The notes under the pieces: model-generated
Seen by the model: only the letters and a program-made list of their open reading frames with translations
Told to the model about the DNA's origin: nothing
Database searches by the model: none
Shown: positions 24,773 to 32,720 of the stretch, piece after piece
How the letters are laid out: each line of letters starts with the position of its first letter
Position numbering within the stretch: the first letter of the stretch is position 1
Assembly: GCF_030254645.1 (NCBI RefSeq)
Contig: NZ_CP116346.1
Location: 2,274,001 to 2,338,000, forward strand
Source: Paucibacter sediminis
Lineage (GTDB): Bacteria; Pseudomonadota; Gammaproteobacteria; Burkholderiales; Burkholderiaceae_C
DNA: 64,000 nt
Reading direction: 5' to 3'
Position numbers and translations under genes: made by a program

Positions 24773-26944
24773 ATGACTCACGCAAGGCAGACCGCACTGA
24801 CCCTGGCGCTGCTCACCGCGCTGGGCGCGGTGCATGCCGAAGGCAGCGAGGTTGAGTCCACCATCCATTTCGGGTTGGGCATGCTGGGCAGCGGGCGCGC
24901 GGACAACACGCGCTTCGGCCAGTACAGCGGCGTGCGCCTGGGCGATCGCCCGGTGGGCCTGCTGAGCCTGGACTACCAGCGCCGCGACGACGAGGCCGGC
25001 ACCTCGATGTGGTTGCGCGGCAGCGATCTGCTGGGCGAGACGCGCGAACTGGCGCTGGGCTGGAACAAGCAGGGCGACTGGAAGCTGCGCGCCCGCTACG
25101 GCGAGACCGTGCGCCACGACCCCAACAGCGTCAACACGCTGCTCACGGGCGCCGGCTCGACCAGCCCGCAAGTGGTGGCCGGCGCCGCCGGCGGCGGCAG
25201 CGAGCTGCACCTGAAGCAGCAGCGCAGCGGCTTCGGCATCGGCCTGTGGAAGGCGCTCGGCCCGGCCCTGTCGCTGGAGCTGGATCTGAAGACCGAGGAC
25301 AAGGTCGGCACCCGCCTGTTCGGCGTGGGCATGAACTGCCCCAGCCTGCTGCTGCCGACCTGCCGCGGTGCCACCGGCATCAGCACCGGCTCGGCGCTGG
25401 TGATGCTGCCCGAGCCCATCCATGCGAATCACAGCCAGGTCGAGGCCCGGCTCAGCTATGCGGGCGAGCAGCTGCGCGTCAGCGCGGGCTACTACGGTTC
25501 CTTCTTCAACAACCGCTACGACGCCCTGACGCCGCAAATCCCCGGCAGCCTCAACAACCCGGTCGGCAGCCTGCTGCCGCTCAGCCCGGGCCTGCTGACG
25601 GCGTTGAGCCAGCCGATCGCGCTGGCGCCCGACAACCAGGCGCACCAGCTGGACATCACCGGCGTCTACACGCTCACGCCGATCGCGCTGCTGAACTTCA
25701 AGCTGGGCATGGGCCAGGCGATGCAGCACCAGAACTTCGCGGCCTCGGGCCTCAGCGGCGCGCCGGCCGGCGTGGCCGACCTGGGTGGGCGGCTCGACAG
25801 CACGCAGGCGCAACTGGGCTTCAGCCTGCGGCCCACACCCAAGCTGGCACTGCAGGCGGAATGGCGCTACGAGGATCGCGACGACAAGACGCCGATCCAG
25901 CTCTACAACGTGGAGGACAAGTCCTTCTATACCAACCGCAGCCTGCCCAGCACCAAGTCGCGCGGCAAGCTGCAGCTGAGCTACCGCTTCAGCAACAATC
26001 TGCGCGGCACCCTGGTGGGGCAGTTCGAGGCCATCGACCGCGGCGTCTTCACCGCCAGCAGTGCGATCTCGGGCGTGAGCGCGCTGCGCCAGCGCACCGA
26101 CGAAACGGTCTACAAGGCCGAGCTGCGCCACAGCGTGTCCGAGTTCTTCAGCGGCAGCCTGGGCTTCGAGCGCAGCCAGCGCGACGGCAGCAACTGGCTG
26201 AAGGACAACAGCGGTCTGGGTGTCAGCGAGGTCAGCGACCCCACCAACCCCGCCAACGGCTTCGCCACGGCGATCTTCATGCCGACGTTGGCGGATCGCC
26301 AGCGCGACAAGCTCAAGCTGCGCGCCGAGCTGCAGCCCAGCGAGGCCCTGACCCTGCAGTTCAGCGCAGAGGGCGGGCGCGACCGCTACACCTCGCCCAG
26401 CAGCTATGGCCTGCAGCGCACCGAGATGGACATGGTGGCGCTGGACGCCGACTACGCGCTGTCCGACAACTGGCACCTCAACGCCAATCTGTCGCAGGGC
26501 ATCCAGACCCTGCACCAGGCGCGGCCGGCCGGCTACCTGCTCTCGTTCCGCAACAAGAACATCGGCGTGGGCGCCGGCTTCAGCGGCAAGCTGTCGGCCA
26601 AGTTCAGCGTGGGCGGCAACCTCGGCTATGTTGACGATGTCAATGTCTACACCCAGGCGCTCGACGCCATGGCCGGCGCCGACAGCGCGGCCCTGCTGGC
26701 GGCCACCGGTGGCCTGCCCGATGTGGTCTATCGCCAGACCTCGCTGCGCCTGTTCGGCCGCTACGAGATCGACGCCAAGTCCGCGTTGCGGCTGGACCTG
26801 GTGCACGAGCGTTCGCGCCTGAGCGACTGGAGCTGGGGCTACCAGGGCCTGCCCTTCGCCTACTCGGACGGCAGCACCGTGTGGCAGCAGCCCAATCAGC
26901 GGGCCACGTTGATCGCCATCACCTACAGCTACAAGTGGCGCTGA
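24773..26944 (+). CDS. mtrB: Outer-membrane beta-barrel of the electron conduit, MtrB/PioB family
   Basis: 723 aa with a signal peptide (cleavage near VHAEGS). The rest consists of alternating amphipathic beta strands and Ser/Gly/Asn-rich loops, ending in a strand (AITYSYKWR), as in MtrB/PioB porins of about 26 strands. The barrel sheathes MtrA and lets it contact MtrC on the outside. The N-terminal CXXC seen in MtrB of several metal reducers is absent; the only cysteines are in NCPSLLLPTC (about residues 186-196), probably a loop disulfide. It follows mtrA by 19 bases with CGGAGAG as ribosome-binding site. No clear terminator follows. Confidence 0.9.
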   Translation: MTHARQTALTLALLTALGAVHAEGSEVESTIHFGLGMLGSGRADNTRFGQYSGVRLGDRPVGLLSLDYQRRDDEAGTSMWLRGSDLLGETRELALGWNKQGDWKLRARYGETVRHDPNSVNTLLTGAGSTSPQVVAGAAGGGSELHLKQQRSGFGIGLWKALGPALSLELDLKTEDKVGTRLFGVGMNCPSLLLPTCRGATGISTGSALVMLPEPIHANHSQVEARLSYAGEQLRVSAGYYGSFFNNRYDALTPQIPGSLNNPVGSLLPLSPGLLTALSQPIALAPDNQAHQLDITGVYTLTPIALLNFKLGMGQAMQHQNFAASGLSGAPAGVADLGGRLDSTQAQLGFSLRPTPKLALQAEWRYEDRDDKTPIQLYNVEDKSFYTNRSLPSTKSRGKLQLSYRFSNNLRGTLVGQFEAIDRGVFTASSAISGVSALRQRTDETVYKAELRHSVSEFFSGSLGFERSQRDGSNWLKDNSGLGVSEVSDPTNPANGFATAIFMPTLADRQRDKLKLRAELQPSEALTLQFSAEGGRDRYTSPSSYGLQRTEMDMVALDADYALSDNWHLNANLSQGIQTLHQARPAGYLLSFRNKNIGVGAGFSGKLSAKFSVGGNLGYVDDVNVYTQALDAMAGADSAALLAATGGLPDVVYRQTSLRLFGRYEIDAKSALRLDLVHERSRLSDWSWGYQGLPFAYSDGSTVWQQPNQRATLIAITYSYKWR

Positions 26945-26977
26945 GCGGGCCCGTGCCAGGGCGCCGCCCCTTGCCGT

Positions 26978-26993
26978 CTTGCGATATGTCAAG
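26978..26993. promoter_or_regulatory. Crp/Fnr-type activator site 3, upstream of ccmA
   Basis: CTTGCGATATGTCAAG. The core TTGCG-ATAT-GTCAA has the 5-4-5 layout of Fnr/Dnr sites, and the outer arms CTTG/CAAG are perfect. It matches site 1 (18574-18593) at 12 of 16 positions (CTTGCG, TA and TCAAG shared). Centre 26985.5, 28.5 bases ahead of TACGAT. Confidence 0.55.
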
Positions 26994-27013
26994 AGCGGGG
27001 TAGGCGTGGCCTT

Positions 27014-27019
27014 TACGAT
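27014..27019 (+). promoter_or_regulatory. Candidate -10 hexamer of the ccm operon
   Basis: TACGAT, four matches to TATAAT, placed for activation from 26978-26993. It ends 7 bases before the ccmA ATG, so the message would be leaderless or nearly so. Confidence 0.4.
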
Positions 27020-27026
27020 AGGGTCC

Positions 27027-27668
27027 ATGCATGCGCCCGTTCCCGAGTCGAACCCACCCCCCGTGCTGAACGCGCGCGGCCTGGCATGCCGCCGTGGCCG
27101 CCGCACCCTGTTCCGTGGCCTGGACATGCAGCTGCGGCCCGGCAGCATCACCTGGTTGCGCGGCACCAACGGCAGCGGCAAGACCAGTCTGATGCGCATC
27201 CTGGCCGGCCTGTCGGCGGCCACCGAGGGTGTGCTGCAATGGTGCGACGGCGCGGGCGGGCAGCTCATCTATATCGGCCACAGCAATGCGCTCAAGGATG
27301 ACCTGACCCTGGCCGAGGCGCTCGCCTTCCTGGCCCGCCTGCAGGGCCTGGACGATGCCGATGCGCGCGCGCACCGGGCCCTGGGCCTGCTGGGCCTGGC
27401 CTCGCGCCGCGAGCAGCCGGTGCGCACGCTCTCGCAGGGCCAGCGCCGCCGCGGCGCGCTGGCACGCCTGGCGCTGGACGACGAGCTGCCGCGCCCCTGG
27501 ATACTGGACGAACCCTATGACGCCCTGGACCGCGACAGCATGGCCACCCTCTCGCGCCTGATCGAGGCGCATGCCGCGCGCGGTGGCATGGTGCTGCTGA
27601 CCAGCCACCAGAGCGTGGACCTGGCCGGGGCCGCCGAGTTCGATCTCGAACCCTGGCGCTGCGCATGA
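27027..27668 (+). CDS. ccmA: Haem exporter ATP-binding protein CcmA
   Basis: 213 aa from ATG 27027. ABC ATPase motifs: Walker A GTNGSGKTS, signature LSQGQRRRGALARL, Walker B WILDEP and the switch histidine in TSHQSVDL. CcmA with CcmB and CcmC frees haem-loaded CcmE during c-type cytochrome maturation. No Shine-Dalgarno precedes the ATG; an in-frame GTG at 27063 is an alternative start. The start overlaps a predicted transcription start driven by a Crp/Fnr-like site. It begins a nine-gene operon 82 bases after mtrB. Its stop overlaps the ccmB ATG. Confidence 0.94.
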   Translation: MHAPVPESNPPPVLNARGLACRRGRRTLFRGLDMQLRPGSITWLRGTNGSGKTSLMRILAGLSAATEGVLQWCDGAGGQLIYIGHSNALKDDLTLAEALAFLARLQGLDDADARAHRALGLLGLASRREQPVRTLSQGQRRRGALARLALDDELPRPWILDEPYDALDRDSMATLSRLIEAHAARGGMVLLTSHQSVDLAGAAEFDLEPWRCA

Positions 27669-28333
27669 GAGGGCTGCTGTGGGCCGTCACCAAACGCGAT
27701 CTGCTGCTGGCGCGGCGCCGGCGCGTCGAGGCCTTGCTGCCGCTGGGCTTCTTCGTGGTGGCGGCGGGGCTGTTCCCGATCGCCATCGGGCCGGAGCCCA
27801 ACACCTTGAAACTGATAGGGCCAGGTGTTGCCTGGGTCTGCGCGCTGCTGGCGGCGATGCTGTCGGTGACGCAGATGTTCGCCAGCGACCACCACGACGG
27901 CTCGCTGGAGCAGATGCTGCTGGCCGCCGAGCGCCTGGAGTGGTTGGTGCTGGGCAAGGTGCTGGCGCATTGGCTCAGCTCGGGCGTGCCCCTGGTGCTG
28001 GCCTCGCCGCTGATCGGCGTGCTGTTCGACATGCAGGCGCAGGCGATCGCCACGCTCGCCCTGAGCCTCTTGCTGGGCACACCGGTGCTGAGCCTGCTGG
28101 GCGCGGTGGGCGCGGCGCTCACCCTGGGCCTGCGCAGCGGCGCCTCGCTGGTGTTTCTGCTGGTGCTGCCGCTGACCGTGCCGACACTGATCTTCGGCAC
28201 CGGCGCGGTGGGGGCGGTGGACGCCGGCCTCTCGCCGCAAGCGCATCTCTCGCTGCAGGGCGCGCTGCTGCTGCTGACCCTGCTGGGCGCACCGCTGGCC
28301 GCGGCCGCGGCGCTGCGCATCTCGCTCGATTGA
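27665..28333 (+). CDS. ccmB: Haem exporter membrane protein CcmB
   Basis: 222 aa with six predicted helices and the family segments FFVVAAGLFPIAIGPEP and LSVTQMFASDHHDGSLEQ. Partner of CcmA in the inner membrane. Overlaps ccmA by ATGA. Its stop lies inside a perfect 14-bp palindrome, TGACACCGGTGTCA (28331-28344), in the only non-overlapping ccm junction. Confidence 0.95.
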   Translation: MRGLLWAVTKRDLLLARRRRVEALLPLGFFVVAAGLFPIAIGPEPNTLKLIGPGVAWVCALLAAMLSVTQMFASDHHDGSLEQMLLAAERLEWLVLGKVLAHWLSSGVPLVLASPLIGVLFDMQAQAIATLALSLLLGTPVLSLLGAVGAALTLGLRSGASLVFLLVLPLTVPTLIFGTGAVGAVDAGLSPQAHLSLQGALLLLTLLGAPLAAAAALRISLD

Positions 28334-28355
28334 CACCGGTGTCATCATTCACGCC

Positions 28356-29102
28356 ATGATCTTGCGCTTCAACACCTTTGCCGCCCCCTCGCGCTTCTAC
28401 GGCCTGGCCGGCGGCCTGCTGCCCTGGTTCTGGGCCTCGGCCCTGCTGTTCGGCCTGGCCGGCCTGTATGTCGGCTTTGCGATGGCGCCCACCGATTTCC
28501 AGCAGGGCGAGGCCTATCGCATCATCTTCATCCACGTGCCCGCGGCCTGGATGTCCATGCTGATCTACATGGTGATGGCCTTCTGGGCCGCCTGGGGCTG
28601 GATGCTCAATGCCCGCATGGCCTCCATGTATGCACGTGCGCTGGCGCCCACCGGTGCGCTGTTCACCTTCATCGCGCTGTGGACCGGCGCGCTGTGGGGC
28701 AAGCCCACCTGGGGCACCTGGTGGGTGTGGGATGCGCGCCTGACCTCGGAGTTCATCCTGCTGCTGATGTACCTGGGCTATATCGCCCTCACCGAGGCGA
28801 TCGACGATCCGCGCCGCGCCGCCAATGCGGGTGCGCTGCTGGCCCTGGTCGGCGCGGTCAACATCCCCATCATCTATTTCTCGGTGCGCTGGTGGAATAC
28901 CTTGCACCAGGGCTCCACCATCAGCATGACGGCCGCGCCCAAGATGGTGAGCACCATGCTGACCGCCATGCTGCTGATGACGCTGAGCTTCTGGGCCTAC
29001 AGCTTCGCGGTGGTGTTCACGCGGGCGCGCGCCATCGTGCTGGAGCAGGAGGGCGAGACCGAATGGGTGCGCGCCCTGACACATTCGCGGGAGCAGGCAT
29101 GA
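28356..29102 (+). CDS. ccmC: Haem export/handling protein CcmC
   Basis: 248 aa with six helices and the tryptophan-rich haem-handling motif WGTWWVWDARLTS between helices 3 and 4, flanked by conserved histidines (FIHVPAAW and TLHQGSTI). CcmC loads haem onto CcmE in the periplasm. It starts 22 bases after ccmB and overlaps ccmD by ATGA. Confidence 0.96.
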   Translation: MILRFNTFAAPSRFYGLAGGLLPWFWASALLFGLAGLYVGFAMAPTDFQQGEAYRIIFIHVPAAWMSMLIYMVMAFWAAWGWMLNARMASMYARALAPTGALFTFIALWTGALWGKPTWGTWWVWDARLTSEFILLLMYLGYIALTEAIDDPRRAANAGALLALVGAVNIPIIYFSVRWWNTLHQGSTISMTAAPKMVSTMLTAMLLMTLSFWAYSFAVVFTRARAIVLEQEGETEWVRALTHSREQA

Positions 29103-29281
29103 ACTGGCAGTCGCTCGACAATTTCCTGCACATGGGGGGCTATGGCCTCTATGTGTGGGGTTCCTACGGCCTCACGCTGGCGGTGATGCTGGTCGAGGCC
29201 CTGGCCGTGCGGCGCCGCCAGCGCCAGGCCTTTGCTGCCGCGCGGCAGCTCGCTGCTGAAGATCCGGAGACCTACCGATGA
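29099..29281 (+). CDS. ccmD: Small membrane protein CcmD
   Basis: 60 aa, one helix ([23 protein letters not shown]) and a charged tail. The [12 protein letters not shown] pattern is typical. CcmD helps release holo-CcmE from CcmABC. Overlaps ccmC and ccmE by four bases each. Confidence 0.92.
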   Translation: MNWQSLDNFLHMGGYGLYVWGSYGLTLAVMLVEALAVRRRQRQAFAAARQLAAEDPETYR

Positions 29282-29760
29282 AGCCCCGTCACAAACGCGC
29301 CGCCCTGGTCCTGGGCGTGCTGTCCATCGTCGGCCTCGCCGCCGCCCTGGTGCTGAACGCCTTCAACAGCAATCTGGTGTTCTTCTACACGCCCACCCAG
29401 ATCGAGGCCAAGGAAGCCCCGGTGGGGCGCACCTTCCGTGTCGGCGGCCTGGTGCAGCCGGGCAGCGTGGTGCGCGAGGGCGTGACGGTGCGCTTCGTCG
29501 TCACCGACACGGTGAAGAGCGTGCCGGTCAGCTACGAGGGCGTGCTGCCCGATCTGTTCAAGGAGGGCAAGGGCGTGGTGGCCCAGGGCCAGCTGGGTGC
29601 CGATGGCCATTTCGCCGCGCGCGAGGTGCTGGCCAAGCATGACGAGAACTACATGCCGCCGGAAGCCGCCGACGCCCTGCAGCGCGCCGACAAGATGCGC
29701 GCCAAGATGCAGGGCACGCTCAGCCCCGCGCCCACGCCTGCCAATGGAGCCCAGAAATGA
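29278..29760 (+). CDS. ccmE: Haem chaperone CcmE
   Basis: 160 aa. N-terminal anchor helix (about 8-27), OB-fold periplasmic domain and the haem-binding sequence [10 protein letters not shown] with H121 (covalent haem) and Y125. It carries haem from CcmC to the CcmFH ligation complex. Overlaps both neighbours. Confidence 0.97.
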   Translation: MKPRHKRAALVLGVLSIVGLAAALVLNAFNSNLVFFYTPTQIEAKEAPVGRTFRVGGLVQPGSVVREGVTVRFVVTDTVKSVPVSYEGVLPDLFKEGKGVVAQGQLGADGHFAAREVLAKHDENYMPPEAADALQRADKMRAKMQGTLSPAPTPANGAQK

Positions 29761-31745
29761 TCCCCGAACTCGGACAAGTTTTGTTGCTGCTGGCGCTGGC
29801 CGTGGCCCTGATCCAGGGCGTGCTGCCGCTGGCCGGCGCCCAGCGCGGCCGCGCCGATTGGATGGCGCTGGCGCGCCCCAGCGCCTATCTGCAATGCCTG
29901 CTGGTGCTGGCCGCCTTCGCCTGCCTGACCTCGGCCTTTGTGCGCCACGACTTCTCGGTGCTCTACGTCGCCTCCAACTCCAACTCGCTGCTGCCGCTGC
30001 CCTACCGCATCGCCGCGGTGTGGGGCGGCCATGAGGGCTCGCTGCTGCTGTGGGTGCTGATGCTGAACGTCTGGACGGTGGCGGTGGCGCGTTTCAGCCG
30101 CAGCCTGCCGAACGTGTTCGTGGCGCGCATCCTGGCGGTGCTGGGCCTGGTGGCCGCGGGCTTTCTGCTCTTCATGCTGGTGACCTCGAACCCCTTCGAT
30201 CGCCTGCTGCCCGCCGCTGCCGACGGGCGCGACCTGAATCCGCTGCTGCAGGACCCCGGCATGGTGGCTCATCCGCCCATGCTTTACATGGGTTATGTCG
30301 GTTTCTCGGTGGCCTATGCCTTTGCCATCGCGGCGCTGATCGGCGGCAACCTCGACGCCACCTGGGCGCGCTGGACGCGGCCCTGGACCACCGCGGCCTG
30401 GATCTTCCTGACCTTCGGCATCGGCCTGGGCAGCTGGTGGGCCTACAACGAGCTGGGCTGGGGCGGCTGGTGGTTCTGGGACCCGGTCGAGAACGCCTCC
30501 TTCATGCCCTGGCTGGTGGGCACGGCGCTGATCCATTCGCTCGCCGTCACCGAGAAGCGCGGCAGCTTCAAGGTCTGGACCGTGCTGCTGGCCATCATGG
30601 CCTTCTCGCTCTCGCTGCTGGGGACCTTCCTGGTGCGCTCGGGCGTGCTGTCCTCGGTGCATGCCTTTGCCACCGACCCGCGCCGCGGCCTCTTCATCCT
30701 GATCTTCCTGGTGCTGGTGATCGGCGCCTCGCTGCTGCTGTTCTCCTGGCGCGCGCCCAGCGTGGGCCTGGGTCAGCGCTTCGGCCTGCTCTCCAAGGAA
30801 ACCTCGCTGCTGGTCAACAACATGCTGCTGGCGGTGGCCTGCGGCGCGGTGCTGCTGGGCACGCTCTATCCGCTCTTCCTCGATGCCATGGGCATGGGCA
30901 AGATCTCGGTGGGGCCGCCTTACTTCGACACCGTGTTCACCCTCATCATGGCGCCCCTGCTGATGCTGATGGGCATCGGGCCGCTGATGCGCTGGAAGGA
31001 AGACGAGCTGTCCGGGCTGGCGCGGCGGCTGCGCTGGGCCCTGGTGCTCGCGATCGGCGCGGCGCTGCTGACGAGCTGGGCGGCCGGCCGCATCGCGCCC
31101 GCCACCACCGGCGCGCTGGCGCTGGCCTACTGGATCATCGCCTCGATGGGGGTGGATCTGCTGGAACGCCTGCGCCCACGCGGTGGCATGAGCGGCGGCG
31201 TGGTCGGGCGCATGCGCCTGCTGCCACGCGCCATGGTGGGCATGTGGATCGCGCACCTGGGCGTGGCGCTGTTCGCCTTCGGCGTGGCCATGGTCAAGAC
31301 CTACGAGACCGAGCGCGACGTGAAGATGACGGCCGACGCCAGCACCGAGGTGGCGGGCTACCGCTTCCGCATGGTGTCGGTGAGCGACGTGCAGGGCCCC
31401 AACTATGTGGCGGCGCAGGCGCTCATCGAGGTCAGCCGCGATGGCCAGCTGCTCGCCACCCTGCGCCCCGAGAAGCGCATCTACAAGGTGCAGAGCAACC
31501 CCATGACCGAGGCGGCGGTGGACAGCAATCTGCTGCGTGACCTCTACATCTCGATGGGCGAGCGCCTCGACAACGGCGACTGGATCGTGCGCGTGCAGCA
31601 CAAGCCCTTCATCAACTGGATCTGGCTGGGCTGCCTGGTGATGATGGGCGGCGGCCTGCTGGCCACCAGCGACCGGCGCTACCGCAGCCGTCAGACGCGC
31701 AGTGCGGAATTGCCCGCGGGCATGGCGGGGGAGGGCACGCGATGA
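29757..31745 (+). CDS. ccmF: Cytochrome c haem lyase subunit CcmF
   Basis: 662 aa, about 15 helices. Conserved features are [11 protein letters not shown], the histidine in [11 protein letters not shown], and the tryptophan-rich motif [19 protein letters not shown]. CcmF reduces and attaches haem to apocytochromes. Full length, overlapping ccmE and ccmG by ATGA-type junctions. Confidence 0.97.
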   Translation: MIPELGQVLLLLALAVALIQGVLPLAGAQRGRADWMALARPSAYLQCLLVLAAFACLTSAFVRHDFSVLYVASNSNSLLPLPYRIAAVWGGHEGSLLLWVLMLNVWTVAVARFSRSLPNVFVARILAVLGLVAAGFLLFMLVTSNPFDRLLPAAADGRDLNPLLQDPGMVAHPPMLYMGYVGFSVAYAFAIAALIGGNLDATWARWTRPWTTAAWIFLTFGIGLGSWWAYNELGWGGWWFWDPVENASFMPWLVGTALIHSLAVTEKRGSFKVWTVLLAIMAFSLSLLGTFLVRSGVLSSVHAFATDPRRGLFILIFLVLVIGASLLLFSWRAPSVGLGQRFGLLSKETSLLVNNMLLAVACGAVLLGTLYPLFLDAMGMGKISVGPPYFDTVFTLIMAPLLMLMGIGPLMRWKEDELSGLARRLRWALVLAIGAALLTSWAAGRIAPATTGALALAYWIIASMGVDLLERLRPRGGMSGGVVGRMRLLPRAMVGMWIAHLGVALFAFGVAMVKTYETERDVKMTADASTEVAGYRFRMVSVSDVQGPNYVAAQALIEVSRDGQLLATLRPEKRIYKVQSNPMTEAAVDSNLLRDLYISMGERLDNGDWIVRVQHKPFINWIWLGCLVMMGGGLLATSDRRYRSRQTRSAELPAGMAGEGTR

Positions 31746-32272
31746 ACCGCTTCCTGCTGCCGCTGGGCGCCTTCCTGCTGCTGGCCTTGTTCCTGGCCCT
31801 GGGCCTGCGCCTCAATCCGCGCGAGGTGCCGTCGCCCTTGATCGACAAGCCGGCGCCGGCCTTCCAGGCCAGCACACTGGCGCGGCCCGAGGCGACCATC
31901 AAGCGCGAGGACCTGCTGGGCAAGGTCTGGGTGCTGAATGTCTGGGCCTCCTGGTGCGCGGCCTGCCGCGACGAGCATGCGCTGCTGGTGGACTTCTCGC
32001 GCCGCGGCGTGGCGCCCATCTACGGCCTCAACTACAAGGACAAGCGCGAGGACGGCCTCGGCTGGCTGGGCCGCTTCGGCAACCCCTATACCGACACGCT
32101 GTTCGACCCCGAGGGCCGCATCGGCATCGACTACGGCGTCTACGGCGTGCCCGAGACCTTTGTGATCGATAAGGCCGGGCTGATCCGCTACAAGCACATC
32201 GGGCCGGTCACGCCCGAGGTGCTGCGCGACAAGATCGAACCGTTGCTGAGGAAACTCGATGCCAATGCTTGA
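31742..32272 (+). CDS. ccmG: Thiol:disulfide interchange protein CcmG/DsbE
   Basis: 176 aa. N-terminal anchor helix (about 4-22) and a thioredoxin-like periplasmic domain with redox pair WCAAC (C72, C75), plus the GVYGVPETFVID cis-proline region typical of CcmG. It keeps apocytochrome CXXCH cysteines reduced. Its end overlaps the ccmH start by 14 bases. Confidence 0.96.
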   Translation: MNRFLLPLGAFLLLALFLALGLRLNPREVPSPLIDKPAPAFQASTLARPEATIKREDLLGKVWVLNVWASWCAACRDEHALLVDFSRRGVAPIYGLNYKDKREDGLGWLGRFGNPYTDTLFDPEGRIGIDYGVYGVPETFVIDKAGLIRYKHIGPVTPEVLRDKIEPLLRKLDANA

Positions 32273-32720
32273 GCGCGGAATCCTGCATGCCCTGCTGGCC
32301 TTGCTGCTGGGCCTGAGCCTGGCCGCCGCCCGGGCCACCGAGGCCCCGGTGGTGGCCGCCAACCCCGAGATCGAGGCGCGCATGATGGTGCTGGCTGCCG
32401 AGCTGCGCTGCCTGGTGTGCCAGAACCAGACCATCGCCGATTCGCATGCCGGCCTGGCCGAGGACCTGCGCCAGCAGATCCGCGAGATGCTGGCCAAGGG
32501 CATGAGCGAGCGCCAGATCCTCGACTACATGACCGAGCGCTACGGCGATTTCGTGCTCTACCGCCCGCCGTTCAAGGCCAGCACCTTGCTGCTGTGGGTG
32601 GGCCCGGGCCTGCTGCTGCTGCTCGCCCTGGGCACGCTGTGGCGGGTGCTGCGGCGCCGCCAGGCCATGGCCCCCGAGGCCTTCGATCCCGACACCCCTG
32701 ACGAAGACGCCGCCCGATGA
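32259..32720 (+). CDS. ccmH: Cytochrome c maturation thioreductase CcmH
   Basis: 153 aa with a signal sequence, the redox motif LRCLVCQN (C51, C54), a three-helix bundle and a C-terminal anchor (about 105-125). Partner of CcmG and CcmF. This is the short, N-domain-only form; the TPR part is the separate ccmI gene. A second ATG at 32265 is a possible start. Confidence 0.95.
   Translation: MPMLERGILHALLALLLGLSLAAARATEAPVVAANPEIEARMMVLAAELRCLVCQNQTIADSHAGLAEDLRQQIREMLAKGMSERQILDYMTERYGDFVLYRPPFKASTLLLWVGPGLLLLLALGTLWRVLRRRQAMAPEAFDPDTPDEDAAR

Noticed and set aside
18701-26944. Reading the cluster as an iron-oxidation (Mto/Pio) system
   Set aside because: Not excluded, but a surface decaheme MtrC homologue and a CbcL-like quinol module are typical of outward electron flow; Mto and Pio systems usually lack MtrC.
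24719-27268. Long minus-strand frame opposite mtrB and the start of ccmA
   Set aside because: Runs across the end of mtrB, the intergenic site and ccmA; composition typical of an antisense shadow.
28331-28344. TGACACCGGTGTCA, perfect palindrome between ccmB and ccmC
   Set aside because: Only 14 bp, includes the ccmB stop codon and lies inside a co-transcribed operon. Probably chance; no partner copy was noticed.
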